Assembly: GCF_040195635.1 (NCBI RefSeq)
Contig: NZ_JBEFTX010000023.1
Coordinates: forward strand, 1-64,000
Direction of reading: 5' to 3'
From: Thermasporomyces sp040195635
Lineage (GTDB): Bacteria; Actinomycetota; Actinomycetes; Propionibacteriales; Actinopolymorphaceae
DNA length: 64,000 nucleotides
In this document: positions 41,826 to 50,630 of the stretch, piece after piece
How the letters are laid out: every line of letters begins with the position of its first letter
Numbering within the stretch: the first letter of the stretch is position 1
The notes under the pieces: generated by a model
Seen by the model: the letters and a program-made list of their open reading frames with translations, nothing else
What the model was told of the DNA's origin: nothing
The model's database searches: none
Program-made: the position numbers and the translations under genes

Positions 41826-42735
41826 GCCCGTACTTCTCCTCGGCACCCCAGAAATACACGAACCCCGCGCCGAACAGCACCAACGCCCAGACCGCGGCGA
41901 GCACCCAGGTGAACTGCCCGAACCACGCGTCGTGGGTCTGCATCAGCAAGGATCGGACCAGCTCGATGTAGACGGCAGCAGGGTTGGCCATCAAAATGTC
42001 GATCGCCCAGTCCGGGACCCTGCCTTCCAGCCGTGAACCCAGGGGAAAGATCACGCCGGAGGAGTACAACCAGACCCGGAGCGCGAACGGCAGCAGCTGC
42101 TGGATGTCGGTGACGGCGGCGCCGACCCGCGCCATGATGAAGGCGAGCCCGATGTTGAACACCGTTTGCAGGAACAGCGCGGGAACGAGGAGCAGCCAGA
42201 GCCAGGTGATCGGCTCCGGCGCCGTCATGGGTTCGTCGCCGACCAGGTTGACCGGTGTGACCAGGACGATCGTGACTAGGACAAGCATCGAGAACATCAG
42301 CTGACGGAGCTCGATCAGTGTCGACGACAGCGGGAGGGACGCGCGGGGGAAGTGCAGCGCGCGGATGAGCGAGAGGTTGCCCGAGATCGAGCGGGCGCCG
42401 GAGGTCACCGAGCTCGTGCTGTAGTTCATCACGAAGACTCCGGTGACCAGGAAGGCCAGATAGTTGGGGATGCCGCGGTCCACCCGCAGCACGAGCCCGA
42501 AAATCAGCAGGTAGACGCCGGCGTTGAACAGCGGCGTCAGCACGTGCCAGAGTCCGCCCAGCATCGACTGGGAGTATTTCGTGACTGACCGGGACGTGGC
42601 GTAGACCCGGATGAAGTGCCGGCGCTCCCAGAGCTGCTTGACGTAGGTCAACAGCGGCGGCCGTGCCGAACTCGCCTTCAAGCCGTAGCTTTCGGCCAGT
42701 GCGACCGGAGACTCCGGAGGTGGGACCAGCGTCAT
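41818..42735 (-). CDS. ABC-2 type permease (Wzm/TagG type), second copy
   Basis: 305 aa. ATG 42735 overlaps the glycosyltransferase stop (ATGA). TM helices such as TPLFNAGVYLLIFGLVLRVD and YLAFLVTGVFVMNYSTSSVT, with RSISGNLSLIRALHFPRASL and NPAAVYIELVRSLL shared with the first permease. It carries an extra segment around residue 185 (VNLVGDEPMTAPEPITW) absent from wzm1. Part of the tightly packed minus-strand operon that starts near 48.2 kb. Confidence 0.92.
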   Translation of the reverse strand: MTLVPPPESPVALAESYGLKASSARPPLLTYVKQLWERRHFIRVYATSRSVTKYSQSMLGGLWHVLTPLFNAGVYLLIFGLVLRVDRGIPNYLAFLVTGVFVMNYSTSSVTSGARSISGNLSLIRALHFPRASLPLSSTLIELRQLMFSMLVLVTIVLVTPVNLVGDEPMTAPEPITWLWLLLVPALFLQTVFNIGLAFIMARVGAAVTDIQQLLPFALRVWLYSSGVIFPLGSRLEGRVPDWAIDILMANPAAVYIELVRSLLMQTHDAWFGQFTWVLAAVWALVLFGAGFVYFWGAEEKYGRG

Positions 42736-43598
42736 ACCAGAGGTGGCCTTCCTAGACGGGTCATTCGCCAGACGGTACGCCAGGCGATCGGTTTGCGACG
42801 GCCGCACGGCTGCCGGACACCTTCGACCAGACCACCGCACCAGGCCCTCAGCCCAGTGAGACTACGCGTACGACCGAAGGTGAGGAGAATCCAGGTCGCC
42901 AGGTAGACCACCGCGACCGGGAGCGGAAGGTTGCGTTTGGCCAACCACACGCGGTTGCGGGCATTGAACCGGAAGTACGTCGGATGCCGGGTCGGCGAGG
43001 TCGCCGGATGGGCGAGGACGCAGTGCGTGTCGTAGCGGATCCGCCAGCCGGCATCGAGCGCCCGCCAGGCGAAGTCGGTCTCCTCATGGGCGTAGAAGAA
43101 CGCCGCCGGGAAGACACCCACCTCGTCGAAGACCCGCCGGTGGATCGCGGACGCGCCGCCGAGGAACGTCGTGACCTCCGACGGCGCGAGGGGATCGCCG
43201 ACCCGGATCCGCGGGACGTGCCGGCGGGCGATCACACCGCTCTCGGGGTCGGTGATGCAGAACGACACGATGCCCAGCCTGGGATCGTTGGTGAAGAGCT
43301 CGCGCAACCGCTCGGCCGTGTCCGGGGCCGGGAGCCAACCGTCGTCGTCGACGAACATGAGGACGTCGGCGTTGGCCGCCTGCACGCCGGCGTTGCGACC
43401 GCCCGGGATACCGGCGTTGGTCGGGAGCTCGACCACCTGGACACCGCCCGGTACCTTCGGCGCCTCGACGCCGTTGGCGACGACGATGATCTCGATCGGG
43501 TCGCCGATCTGGTCCTGCACGCTGTGGATCGCGCGCTGGAGTTCGTCGGGGCGGTCACCCATCGTGAGGAACACGCAGGCAAGCCGCGGTGGGCTCAT
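42732..43598 (-). CDS. Family 2 glycosyltransferase
   Basis: 288 aa. RLACVFLTMGDRPDELQRAI, nucleotide-sugar site NADVLMFVDDDGWLP with the DDD metal motif, LGGASAIHRRVFDEVG and YAHEETDFAWRALDAGW with the catalytic acidic pair; a hydrophobic segment near 225-245. Overlaps its neighbours on both sides by 4 nt (ATGA), so it is made together with the CDP-alcohol transferase and the exporter. It probably adds a sugar to the lipid-linked intermediate. Confidence 0.9.
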   Translation of the reverse strand: MSPPRLACVFLTMGDRPDELQRAIHSVQDQIGDPIEIIVVANGVEAPKVPGGVQVVELPTNAGIPGGRNAGVQAANADVLMFVDDDGWLPAPDTAERLRELFTNDPRLGIVSFCITDPESGVIARRHVPRIRVGDPLAPSEVTTFLGGASAIHRRVFDEVGVFPAAFFYAHEETDFAWRALDAGWRIRYDTHCVLAHPATSPTRHPTYFRFNARNRVWLAKRNLPLPVAVVYLATWILLTFGRTRSLTGLRAWCGGLVEGVRQPCGRRKPIAWRTVWRMTRLGRPPLV

Positions 43599-44362
43599 CC
43601 GAGTCGCCTCGAGACCAGCACGCTGACCAGGTGCAGCACCACCTGGACGGCGGCGACGACGGCGACCGTCACGGTGAGCACCTGGGTGGCGACGAGGCTG
43701 TCGGTGAGCGCGTCGACGACGGCCGCCAGCACGATGATCAGGGACAGCTCGATGGCCAGGATGATCCGGTAGAACTTCAGCACCAGCGCGACCCGTCGCA
43801 GGCTCGCCAGCCGTGGGCTGCGCGGCTCGGCAGCGTCCTCGGTCACCGCAGGCAGGCCGGACTGCACCCGCGCGATGTCGACCAGGTCCGTCTCGGACTT
43901 GATCAGCACGGCGCCGAGAGCGGCCGCCAGGCCCAGCACGGCGTAGCCGTTCGCCTCCAGCTCGGCCGCCCGGAAGCCGAGGCCGACGAGCAGGGCGGCC
44001 TCACAGAGGTAGTGGCCCACCCGGTCGAGGTACTTGCCGGTGACGCTGGTCTTGCCGGTCCACCGGGCGAGCTCGCCGTCGCTGCAGTCGAGCAGGAGGT
44101 AGAGCTGGACGAGCACAGCGGCGAGGAGCGCGCCGGGAAGGCCGGGCAGCAGTACGGCAAATCCGGCCGCAATGCCGGCGACGATCATCAACCCGGTGAC
44201 CTGGTTGGGGGCCAACCCCCAGGCGGCGAGAACCCGGGTGGCGTACGGCGAGATCCTGCGCATGTACAGCCGACCGGCCCAGTGCTCGCCACTGCGCCTC
44301 TCGAGCAGGCCGGGCGGCTGGGTCTTGGTCCGCAGCTCAGCGATGGACGGCAGGGAAGTCAT
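43595..44362 (-). CDS. CDP-alcohol phosphatidyltransferase family protein, variant active site
   Basis: 255 aa, about six TM helices. The family motif DxxDGxxAR(x8)GxxxDxxxD appears as DCSDGELARWTGKTSVTGKY followed by L-D-R-V-G-H, so the last Asp is His. APNQVTGLMIVAGIAAGFAV is the typical preceding helix. These enzymes move a phospho-alcohol from a CDP-alcohol to another alcohol in the membrane. Context with a cytidylyltransferase and a glycerol-phosphate dehydrogenase suggests the CDP-alcohol is made by the same operon. ATG 44362 lies 18 bp after the dehydrogenase stop. Confidence 0.88.
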   Translation of the reverse strand: MTSLPSIAELRTKTQPPGLLERRSGEHWAGRLYMRRISPYATRVLAAWGLAPNQVTGLMIVAGIAAGFAVLLPGLPGALLAAVLVQLYLLLDCSDGELARWTGKTSVTGKYLDRVGHYLCEAALLVGLGFRAAELEANGYAVLGLAAALGAVLIKSETDLVDIARVQSGLPAVTEDAAEPRSPRLASLRRVALVLKFYRIILAIELSLIIVLAAVVDALTDSLVATQVLTVTVAVVAAVQVVLHLVSVLVSRRLG

Positions 44363-44380
44363 GAGTCGCTTCTGCTCTCC

Positions 44381-45463
44381 TCATTCCGGCTGGGCGGGTT
44401 CGGCGGCGGCGTAGTCGTGGACGGCTGCCATCACCGCGTCCTTGTCGAGGTCGCGGTGCTCCAGGATGGTGAAACGACCGGGGCGGGTATCGGGTGCCCG
44501 CACCACGGCAGCGGCGAACTCCTCCAGCGAGAAGCCCAGCTCGTCCGGTCCGACCGGTAGATCGTGGCGGGCGAGACACTCCGCGATCAGGGCACCCCTG
44601 GCGCGGCTCGCGGGATCCTCCCACAGCGTCGACGCGAACGCCGCACCGACACCTACCTGCTCGCCGTGGTAGCACGCCCGGTCGGGATAGAGCAGGTCGA
44701 TCGCGTGGGAGATCTCGTGGCAGGCGCCACTGCTCGGGCGCGACGTGCCGGCGACGACCATCGCCAGTCCGGACAGGACGAGGCCCTCGGCGAGCACCCG
44801 GAGGAAGTCGTCGTCGGCGATCGTGCCCGGATGGTGGACGACCGCCTCGGCCGCGGTGCGGGCCAGCGTCACCGCCAGGCCGTCGATCGGCTCGCCGCGC
44901 AGCTCATGGGAAAGCTCCCAGTCGGCGATCGCGGACAGGTTGGACGCCACTTCACCGACGCCGGCGCGCACCGAACGCACCGGTGCCTGGCGTACGACGT
45001 CGAGGTCGACCACCACCGCGATCGGCGCCGGCACACCGTAGGAGCCGCGGCCCGCGTCGTTGTCGAGGGTGCTCACCGGCGAGGCGATCCCGTCATGGGC
45101 GAGGTTGGTGGCGACGGCGACCATCGGCAGGCCGAGCCGGGCGGCGGCGTACTTCGTCACGTCGATCATCCGACCGCCGCCAATGCCGACGATCGCGTCG
45201 TAGGACGGGGTGCGGGCCCGGGTCGCGAGGTCGAGGGCCGCGTCGACCGTGCCGCCGTCGACGGTGTAGAAGTCGGCCTCGACCAGGTGGGTGCGAAGGT
45301 CCTCGGCGATCCGGGCACCTGAGCGCGGACCGACCGCGACCGCGACCCGCCCGGCGGTGGAGATCCGCTGGTCGGCGAGGAGCTCACCGAGGTCGGCGAT
45401 GGCACCACGGCGTACGTCGATCACCACCGGCGTGGTGATCATCCGCGCTAGCAGCGGCACTCT
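44381..45463 (-). CDS. sn-Glycerol-1-phosphate dehydrogenase-like protein (AraM/EgsA family)
   Basis: 360 aa from GTG 45463 with GGAG 6-8 nt upstream; the frame is open further up but only through a short repeat. Family marks: DAIVGIGGGRMIDVTKYAAA (NAD), ATNLAHDGIASPVSTLDND (metal Asp), SGACHEISHAIDLLYPD and CYHGEQVGVGAAFAS (metal His residues). AraM and archaeal EgsA reduce DHAP to sn-glycerol-1-phosphate. In bacteria this stereoisomer is rare, so with the cytidylyltransferase next door a CDP-glycerol made from G1P is a reasonable but unproven guess. Other polyol-phosphate substrates are possible. Confidence 0.85.
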   Translation of the reverse strand, partial: RVPLLARMITTPVVIDVRRGAIADLGELLADQRISTAGRVAVAVGPRSGARIAEDLRTHLVEADFYTVDGGTVDAALDLATRARTPSYDAIVGIGGGRMIDVTKYAAARLGLPMVAVATNLAHDGIASPVSTLDNDAGRGSYGVPAPIAVVVDLDVVRQAPVRSVRAGVGEVASNLSAIADWELSHELRGEPIDGLAVTLARTAAEAVVHHPGTIADDDFLRVLAEGLVLSGLAMVVAGTSRPSSGACHEISHAIDLLYPDRACYHGEQVGVGAAFASTLWEDPASRARGALIAECLARHDLPVGPDELGFSLEEFAAAVVRAPDTRPGRFTILEHRDLDKDAVMAAVHDYAAAEPAQPE

Positions 45464-45473
45464 GGCTCCGTCA

Positions 45474-45519
45474 TCCCCGTGCTCGTCGCTGGATGTGTCC
45501 CCGTGCTCGTCGCTGGATG
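45474..45519. repeat. Two 22-bp direct repeats between coupled genes
   Basis: TCCCCGTGCTCGTCGCTGGA plus TG occurs at 45474-45495 and 45498-45519, period 24 bp. In the frame of the dehydrogenase they would encode S-S-D-E-H-G-D twice, so an N-terminal extension of that protein is conceivable. They occupy most of the only sizeable gap in the operon. Confidence 0.75.
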
Positions 45520-45545
45520 CCTCACTGTACGCATGGGGCCCCTGA

Positions 45546-46328
45546 TCATCGCTGGGCCTCCCTGATCGCGGCGACGACACTCGTGGCGCGGGCAAGGTCG
45601 GCGGTGTCGTCGATCTCGACCCACGGCACGTCGCCGATCGGCGCGACGTCGATCGTGAAGTCACCCCGGTCGATGAACTCCTGGAACCCGTCCTCGTAGT
45701 ACAGGCTCGGGTCGCGCCGCCACGTCGCCTCGAGCGCCCCCGTCAGCGCGGGGCCGACCTCGGCGCGGAGGAGGGCCACCCCGATGTACTCGCCGTAGGC
45801 CTCCGCCGGGTCCATCAGCTTGGTGATGCGGGTGACGCTGCGCTTGTCGGGGACGGTGACCTTCATCTCCTCGGCCCCGAGATCCTTCGTGGTGTCGACG
45901 GCAAGCAGCAGCGAGGAGTCGGCCATGCCGTCGATCAGCACGTGCTCGACGGAGACCGGGTGCACGGTGTCTCCGTTGGCCATCAGGACGTCCTGGCCGC
46001 TGAGCCACTGTCGGGCGCACCACAACGAGTAGCAGTTGTTCCACCGAAGCGCGTGCTCGTTGTGGAGGAGCTCGAGGCTCACGCCGTAGCGACGCTCGAG
46101 GGTCCGCTTCCGCTCGCGGACCGCCTCGGCAGCGTGGCCGACCACCACGGCGACGTCGGTCACGCCGACCTTGGCGAAGTTGCCGAGGATGACGTCGAGC
46201 GGCGTGAGCGCTTCGTCGGGATCCGACGGGTCGGCGGGAGCGCCCAGGGGGACGAGCGTCTTCGGCAGGTCCTCGGTGTAGGGGTGCAGGCGGCGGCCGG
46301 TGCCGGCCGCGAGGACGAGGCCGATCAT
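45546..46328 (-). CDS. Nucleotidyltransferase (phosphocholine/polyol-phosphate cytidylyltransferase-like)
   Basis: 260 aa GT-A-like NTP transferase: MIGLVLAAGTGRRLHPYTED, PKTLVPLGAP (catalytic Lys), HNEHALRWNNCYSLWCARQW, DVLMANGDTVHPVSVEHVLI and VPWVEIDDTADLARA. The N-N-C-Y-S-L-W segment resembles LicC-type CTP:phosphocholine cytidylyltransferases. The substrate is most likely a phospho-polyol produced or used by the adjacent genes. ATG 46328 overlaps the preceding stop by 4 nt (ATGA). Confidence 0.87.
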   Translation of the reverse strand: MIGLVLAAGTGRRLHPYTEDLPKTLVPLGAPADPSDPDEALTPLDVILGNFAKVGVTDVAVVVGHAAEAVRERKRTLERRYGVSLELLHNEHALRWNNCYSLWCARQWLSGQDVLMANGDTVHPVSVEHVLIDGMADSSLLLAVDTTKDLGAEEMKVTVPDKRSVTRITKLMDPAEAYGEYIGVALLRAEVGPALTGALEATWRRDPSLYYEDGFQEFIDRGDFTIDVAPIGDVPWVEIDDTADLARATSVVAAIREAQR

Positions 46329-48256
46329 CGGATCCCACCGCTCTGGCTCGCCGCTGCGCCGAGCGCATCAACGGCGGGAGGCGTGCGTTCGGCACGGACG
46401 TCGGCGAGGGTCGCCGTCACACTCTCGCCGACGACGATCGCGGCGAGTGCCGCGGTCACGACGACGAGGCCGACGTGCAGCACGGTGGCGCCACCCGTCG
46501 CGAGGAGGGCGAGCAGGACCATCCGGCCGTCATGGCCGCCGGTGGCGATGAGGAACCACTTCCGCGGGACCGCACCGGACTCGCGGAGGCGGTAGACCGC
46601 GTCGTAGTGGTGGAAGGCGCAGGCGGCGACGTAGCAGAAGGCCACCGGCAGGGCGCTGGGCACGACGAGCGTGGTGACCGTGATGGCGAGGGCGTACTCT
46701 GCGGCGCGGAAAGACGGCGGCAGCACCCAGTCGGCCCAGCCGTTGAGCGGTTGCTGGCTCGCGAAGCCCACGAGCAGGACGTACCACAGCACGCCGACGA
46801 TCAGCCAGGACGCACCCACGACGGGGATCACCGTGAGCGAGAACGTCAACGCCGCCAGCGCGATCAGCGTCGTGAGTGGGGCAGGAAGCGAACGGCCCGG
46901 CAGGGCGTGGTGGACCGCCCAGCCGATCGGACCGACGTCGACCATCGCGCCCAGAGCCTGCCCGGCCGGCTTCGACCACGGCCGGTGTAGCCGACGCAGG
47001 CTCCGCAGGAACCGGCCCAGGAAGGCGTAGGTGGCAGCGAGGGACCCGACGACCAGCAGGACGACGAAGACGGCACGCGGTGTCGTGAAGGCCACCAGCA
47101 GGCAGATCAGCGCCGAGCGCTCGCCCTGGGGCAGGACGATGGCCCGCCGGAGCCAGACCTTCCACCTGCCGCCACGGAGTCGGGAGCGCACCTGGTCGGT
47201 CAGCGAGGGAGCCGCCTCGGGTCCTGCCGTGACCTCGTCGTACGCGAAGTGCATCTGGTGCCGGACCGTCTGGACCGCCATCGCGGCCGCGGCGAGCCAC
47301 CAGATCGCACTGTCGGCGGGCGCGGCGCCGATCGCCAGGCCGGCGAACAGGACGTACTCCTTCACCCGGTCCGCGCTGAGGTCGAGCCGGCTCCCGATCG
47401 TGCTGAACCGCACGGTGTAGCGGGCCAGGTCGCCGTCGATGCAGTCGAGGGCGAACGACAGGTGGAACAACACCGCACCCACGACGAGGCCGGTACGCGA
47501 GCCGGTGGCGCAGAAGCCCGCGGCTCCTAGCGCGACGGCGAGGGACATGATCGTGACCTGGTTGGGGGTGAACCCGAGGCGGGCGAACCAGCGGGCCACA
47601 TAGCCCGAGTAGCTGCGTACGAAGAAGGTCGTGAACGCGGTGTCGTCGGCCTTCACCGCACCACGCAGCCGGATCGGTTCCTCGTCGACGGCGGCGACCC
47701 GGGCGAAGAGGGCGTCGCGGTCGGCCTGGGTGTCGGCGAGCCCGGCGACGAGCGGCGCCGGGTCGGTGCGGGCGACGTCGGTGTCGGCGGCGAGGGCCTC
47801 GGTCACCTCGCCGACGTCGATGCGGGTGCCTGGAACAGGGCCGGTAGAAGCACTGCTGGTGGGACCACTGCTGGCGGGAGCACTGTTGGTGGAAGCACTG
47901 CTGGGCGTCTCCTGCCGCCCGGGCGGTCCGGCGTCGGCGCCGGCCAGCATCCGGGTGAGGACCGACACCAGCCGCGCTCGGGCAACCGTCGTGGCGGTGA
48001 GCGTCCCGGGCCCTGCCCTGACGTCGCTCCTGGTGTCGCAGACCGCCCGGCGGAGAGCGTGTAGGTGGCCGATGTAGCGCCGGTCGACCAGGGCCACCGG
48101 CCCGGCCGTCGCCGTCGTGATGGCGGCGGCGAGATCGTCGACCGTGCTCGCGTCGACCACGGTGTAGCCGAGCGCGTGTAACTGCCCGGCCACGGGCGGT
48201 TCCCCTGGCTCGGCAGACACGACGGGTCCGACGAGGAACGCGGTCGGCAGCGCCAT
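46325..48256 (-). CDS. Large membrane protein: N-terminal Rossmann-like domain fused to a CDP-alcohol phosphatidyltransferase (DUF5941-like)
   Basis: 643 aa from ATG 48256 (ATGs at 48283 and 48304 are alternatives). Residues 1-~110 resemble a nucleotide-binding fold (ALPTAFLVGPVVSAEPGEPP, AGPVALVDRRYIGHLHALRR); a Ser/Ala/Pro linker follows. The centre holds a CDP-alcohol transferase with a complete motif, DCIDGDLARYTVRFSTIG then S-R-L-D-L-S-A-D. The C-terminal ~300 residues add more TM helices and the conserved AFHHYDAVYRLRESG, recalling the actinobacterial DUF5941 family. First gene of the minus-strand envelope operon. Function unknown; the transferase activity is expected. Confidence 0.82.
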   Translation of the reverse strand: MALPTAFLVGPVVSAEPGEPPVAGQLHALGYTVVDASTVDDLAAAITTATAGPVALVDRRYIGHLHALRRAVCDTRSDVRAGPGTLTATTVARARLVSVLTRMLAGADAGPPGRQETPSSASTNSAPASSGPTSSASTGPVPGTRIDVGEVTEALAADTDVARTDPAPLVAGLADTQADRDALFARVAAVDEEPIRLRGAVKADDTAFTTFFVRSYSGYVARWFARLGFTPNQVTIMSLAVALGAAGFCATGSRTGLVVGAVLFHLSFALDCIDGDLARYTVRFSTIGSRLDLSADRVKEYVLFAGLAIGAAPADSAIWWLAAAAMAVQTVRHQMHFAYDEVTAGPEAAPSLTDQVRSRLRGGRWKVWLRRAIVLPQGERSALICLLVAFTTPRAVFVVLLVVGSLAATYAFLGRFLRSLRRLHRPWSKPAGQALGAMVDVGPIGWAVHHALPGRSLPAPLTTLIALAALTFSLTVIPVVGASWLIVGVLWYVLLVGFASQQPLNGWADWVLPPSFRAAEYALAITVTTLVVPSALPVAFCYVAACAFHHYDAVYRLRESGAVPRKWFLIATGGHDGRMVLLALLATGGATVLHVGLVVVTAALAAIVVGESVTATLADVRAERTPPAVDALGAAASQSGGIR

Positions 48257-48540
48257 CACCCCTGACTGGTTGAAGCGGCTCATCTTAGAAGGCGGATCCC
48301 CCATTTTCGGCCCCCCGACCGTAGCGGTGTTGGCTGCGCGCCGCATCGGGAGTGTCCGAACTCGTCAGTACGACGGGAAGTGGCGCGCGGCGGCGCGGCC
48401 GCGTTCCGCTGCCGAGTAAGGAGATGATCTAATAACACTCAGTACCGTCACGTGTACGCGTAGCTGATCGTTAAGGGGTGAAGGCCCGAGCCGGGCGGGT
48501 CGAACCGACACATAGAGGCAAGGCCACGAAAGGAAGGTCG

Positions 48541-48972
48541 ATGTCGATGGCGACGTCTCTGACGGCGTCGGCGACCGTGCCTTCGACCACACGAGAGACG
48601 CCAGTCTTCGTCCCCGGCTACGGCTGGGTGCAATGGTCGAGAGCACTCCTGGATGCCCAAGCCCGGTATCTCCTGCTGTTGCACCGGCCCGACCAGAGTT
48701 GGTCGAAGTTCCGGCGCGTGGGGGGACGACGGCAGGTCGAGGGCGCCAGATGTCTGTACTGCGGACGGGAATGGACCTGTCCGGAAGCAGTGTGGGCGAA
48801 CGCCTGGCTGTCCCCCATGTCCCGCGTGTGGGGGAGACCCGCACGGAGCCGGGGCGGGCGCCATCGCGCGCCCGGGTACGCCCGGGTGAGCGGAGGCGCC
48901 GGCCGCCGCCTCTCCGTCCGACGTGGGGCCAAGGAAGCGGCAATGACAGCGCATCCTTCCGCGGCCCGATGA
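48541..48972 (+). CDS. Small hypothetical protein with a zinc-ribbon-like motif
   Basis: 143 aa from ATG 48541 with AAAGGAAGG 5 nt upstream. The middle reads PVFVPGYGWVQWSRALLDAQ, then ARCLYCGREWTCPEAVWANA, where C-x-x-C plus a third Cys could bind zinc. The last 45 residues are Arg/Gly-rich. I do not recognise the family; short actinobacterial proteins with a CLYCGxxWPC motif exist. It diverges from the DUF5941-like gene and is followed by a strong terminator, which supports a real transcript. Confidence 0.55.
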   Translation: MSMATSLTASATVPSTTRETPVFVPGYGWVQWSRALLDAQARYLLLLHRPDQSWSKFRRVGGRRQVEGARCLYCGREWTCPEAVWANAWLSPMSRVWGRPARSRGGRHRAPGYARVSGGAGRRLSVRRGAKEAAMTAHPSAAR

Positions 48973-48989
48973 GCACCACCGGCTGACGC

Positions 48990-49027
48990 CGCCTCCGCCG
49001 TACGCGTTCGCAGGTACGGCGGAGGCG
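48990..49027. terminator. 14-bp perfect hairpin, bidirectional terminator
   Basis: CGCCTCCGCCGTAC (48990-49003) pairs exactly with GTACGGCGGAGGCG (49014-49027) over a 10-nt loop. It lies between the convergent small zinc-ribbon gene and the FtsX-like remnant. Confidence 0.8.
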
Positions 49028-49036
49028 CCTGCTGCA

Positions 49037-50530
49037 CTAGTCGACGCGTTGCACCATCGGTAGCCGGGACCGGGTGAAGATCCCGGCTCCGGCTACCGCG
49101 AGCAGCGGTACGCCGACCGCGACGAGTCCCAGCAGCGTCCACGGGATGTCGAGGACGTGCCCGCCGACGGCGGCGGTGAGCGGATACGACACCGCGACGC
49201 CGGGCACGATCCCGACCGCGAGTCCGAACAGTGCGCCCAGCAGCCCGATCACCGAAGCCTGGCCCATTGCCGTACGCCGGCGGGTCCCTGGCGAGGCGCC
49301 GACAGCGGCCAGCGTGGCGAGATCGGGCCGCGCGTCGTCGAGGGCGAGAGCGGTGGCGGTGGCGGTGCCGACGACCACGATCAAGCCGCCGACGAGTGCC
49401 AGGACGAGGAACTGGACGGTGAAGGTTTCGACGAACCCTCGTTCGACGTACACGGACGCGTCGGGGGCCAGGCCCCTGGCGTACTCGGCGAACCTGGCCT
49501 CCTGCTCGCGATCGATGGCGGGCCCGCCTGGCGGGGTCACGACACTGCCGATCGTCGGCTGCAGTCCGAGCTTCTCGGCGGTCTGTGGGGTCATGACGGC
49601 GGTCGCGAGGTAGGTGTAGGTCGTGGCGTCGACCGTCCCTGGAAGTACACCCGCCGGCACGCGGTGCTCCTGGGGGTCGGAAAGAGTCGTCATGTCGTCG
49701 CCGTCCTTCGCCACGCCGGTCACGACCCGGACCGTGCCGGCGTCCCCGATCGGCTCCCTGTCAGGAACGAGGACACCGCCGCGGTCGAGCACCGCCCGTT
49801 GCTCGGCAGTGAGGGGCCGGGTGGTGAATGCGGCAACCTCGTCCGGATCTGCCACCAGCAAACCCTCGAACTGTGCCGCCGATCCCGTCATGCCTTCGCC
49901 GCCGGCGAGAAAGTACGCGCATTCCAGGGGGTTGGCGTTCGTGCAGTTCCGGACCATGACCACACCAGTGCGGGACTGGCGGACGTTGCCCCAATCCCAC
50001 GCCGGCACCTCCTTCTGGACCACGGGAGTACGGCCGGGGAACTGGTGGCGGATCTCGTCGATGATCGCGTCGGCCGCGGCCCTGGGATCCTGCGTGGACC
50101 ACCTGTCCAGATCCACCGTCATCGTGCCCACCGGCGCCAACGGCACGTATTCCCGCCGCGACTCGGCATAGTCGCTGGACGATCCGATCGCGAGAGCGGT
50201 GACTCCCGCGACGGCCCCCATGATCGCGGCGACGGCGGGAACGGTACGCCCGCGGTGGCGGGCCGCGTCGCGGGTGGCCATACGCATGGAGAGGGGCAGG
50301 TGACCACCGATCCGGCCAACGGCACCCATGACGGTCGGGGTAAGCATGATCGCGCCCGCGACGAGGGCCAGGGTCCCGGCGGTGACCGGCCACTCGCCAC
50401 CCGACCGCTGGCGGCCACCGACGAGGACGACGACGGCGGCCCCTGCCGCGACGAGTACACCGGCGATCGGGCAACCACGCCGGGAACGCAGCGGTCGGCA
50501 CGTAGACCGTGGCGGATCGCCATACCTACT
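49037..50530 (-). pseudogene. 5'-truncated FtsX-like ABC permease
   Basis: The frame encodes the C-terminal ~490 residues of an actinobacterial FtsX/MacB-type permease: central TMs (TAGTLALVAGAIMLTPTVMG), MRMATRDAARHRGRTVPAVA, a large extracytoplasmic domain, then the second FtsX domain VQFLVLALVGGLIVVVGTAT, LATLAAVGASPGTRRRTAMG and three C-terminal TM helices. Relatives are ~800-900 aa with a first FtsX domain that is missing here. The frame runs upstream into noise without a plausible start or RBS, and no ABC ATPase gene is near. Probably a relic. Confidence 0.7.
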
Positions 50531-50617
50531 GAGTATGCATACCGGGTAGGCCCAGGGCAAGTTGCCAGGCGTACCGCGGGTGTCGCTGACTCTCCGTGAC
50601 GCTTTGTGTGAAAGCCC

Positions 50618-50623
50618 TAGGCT
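50618..50623 (+). promoter_or_regulatory. Probable -10 box of a leaderless galE transcript
   Basis: TAGGCT ends 7 nt before ATG 50631. CGTGAC at 50595-50600 is 17 bp upstream and could be the -35. No Shine-Dalgarno sequence. Confidence 0.6.
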
Positions 50624-50630
50624 GTGCGCC

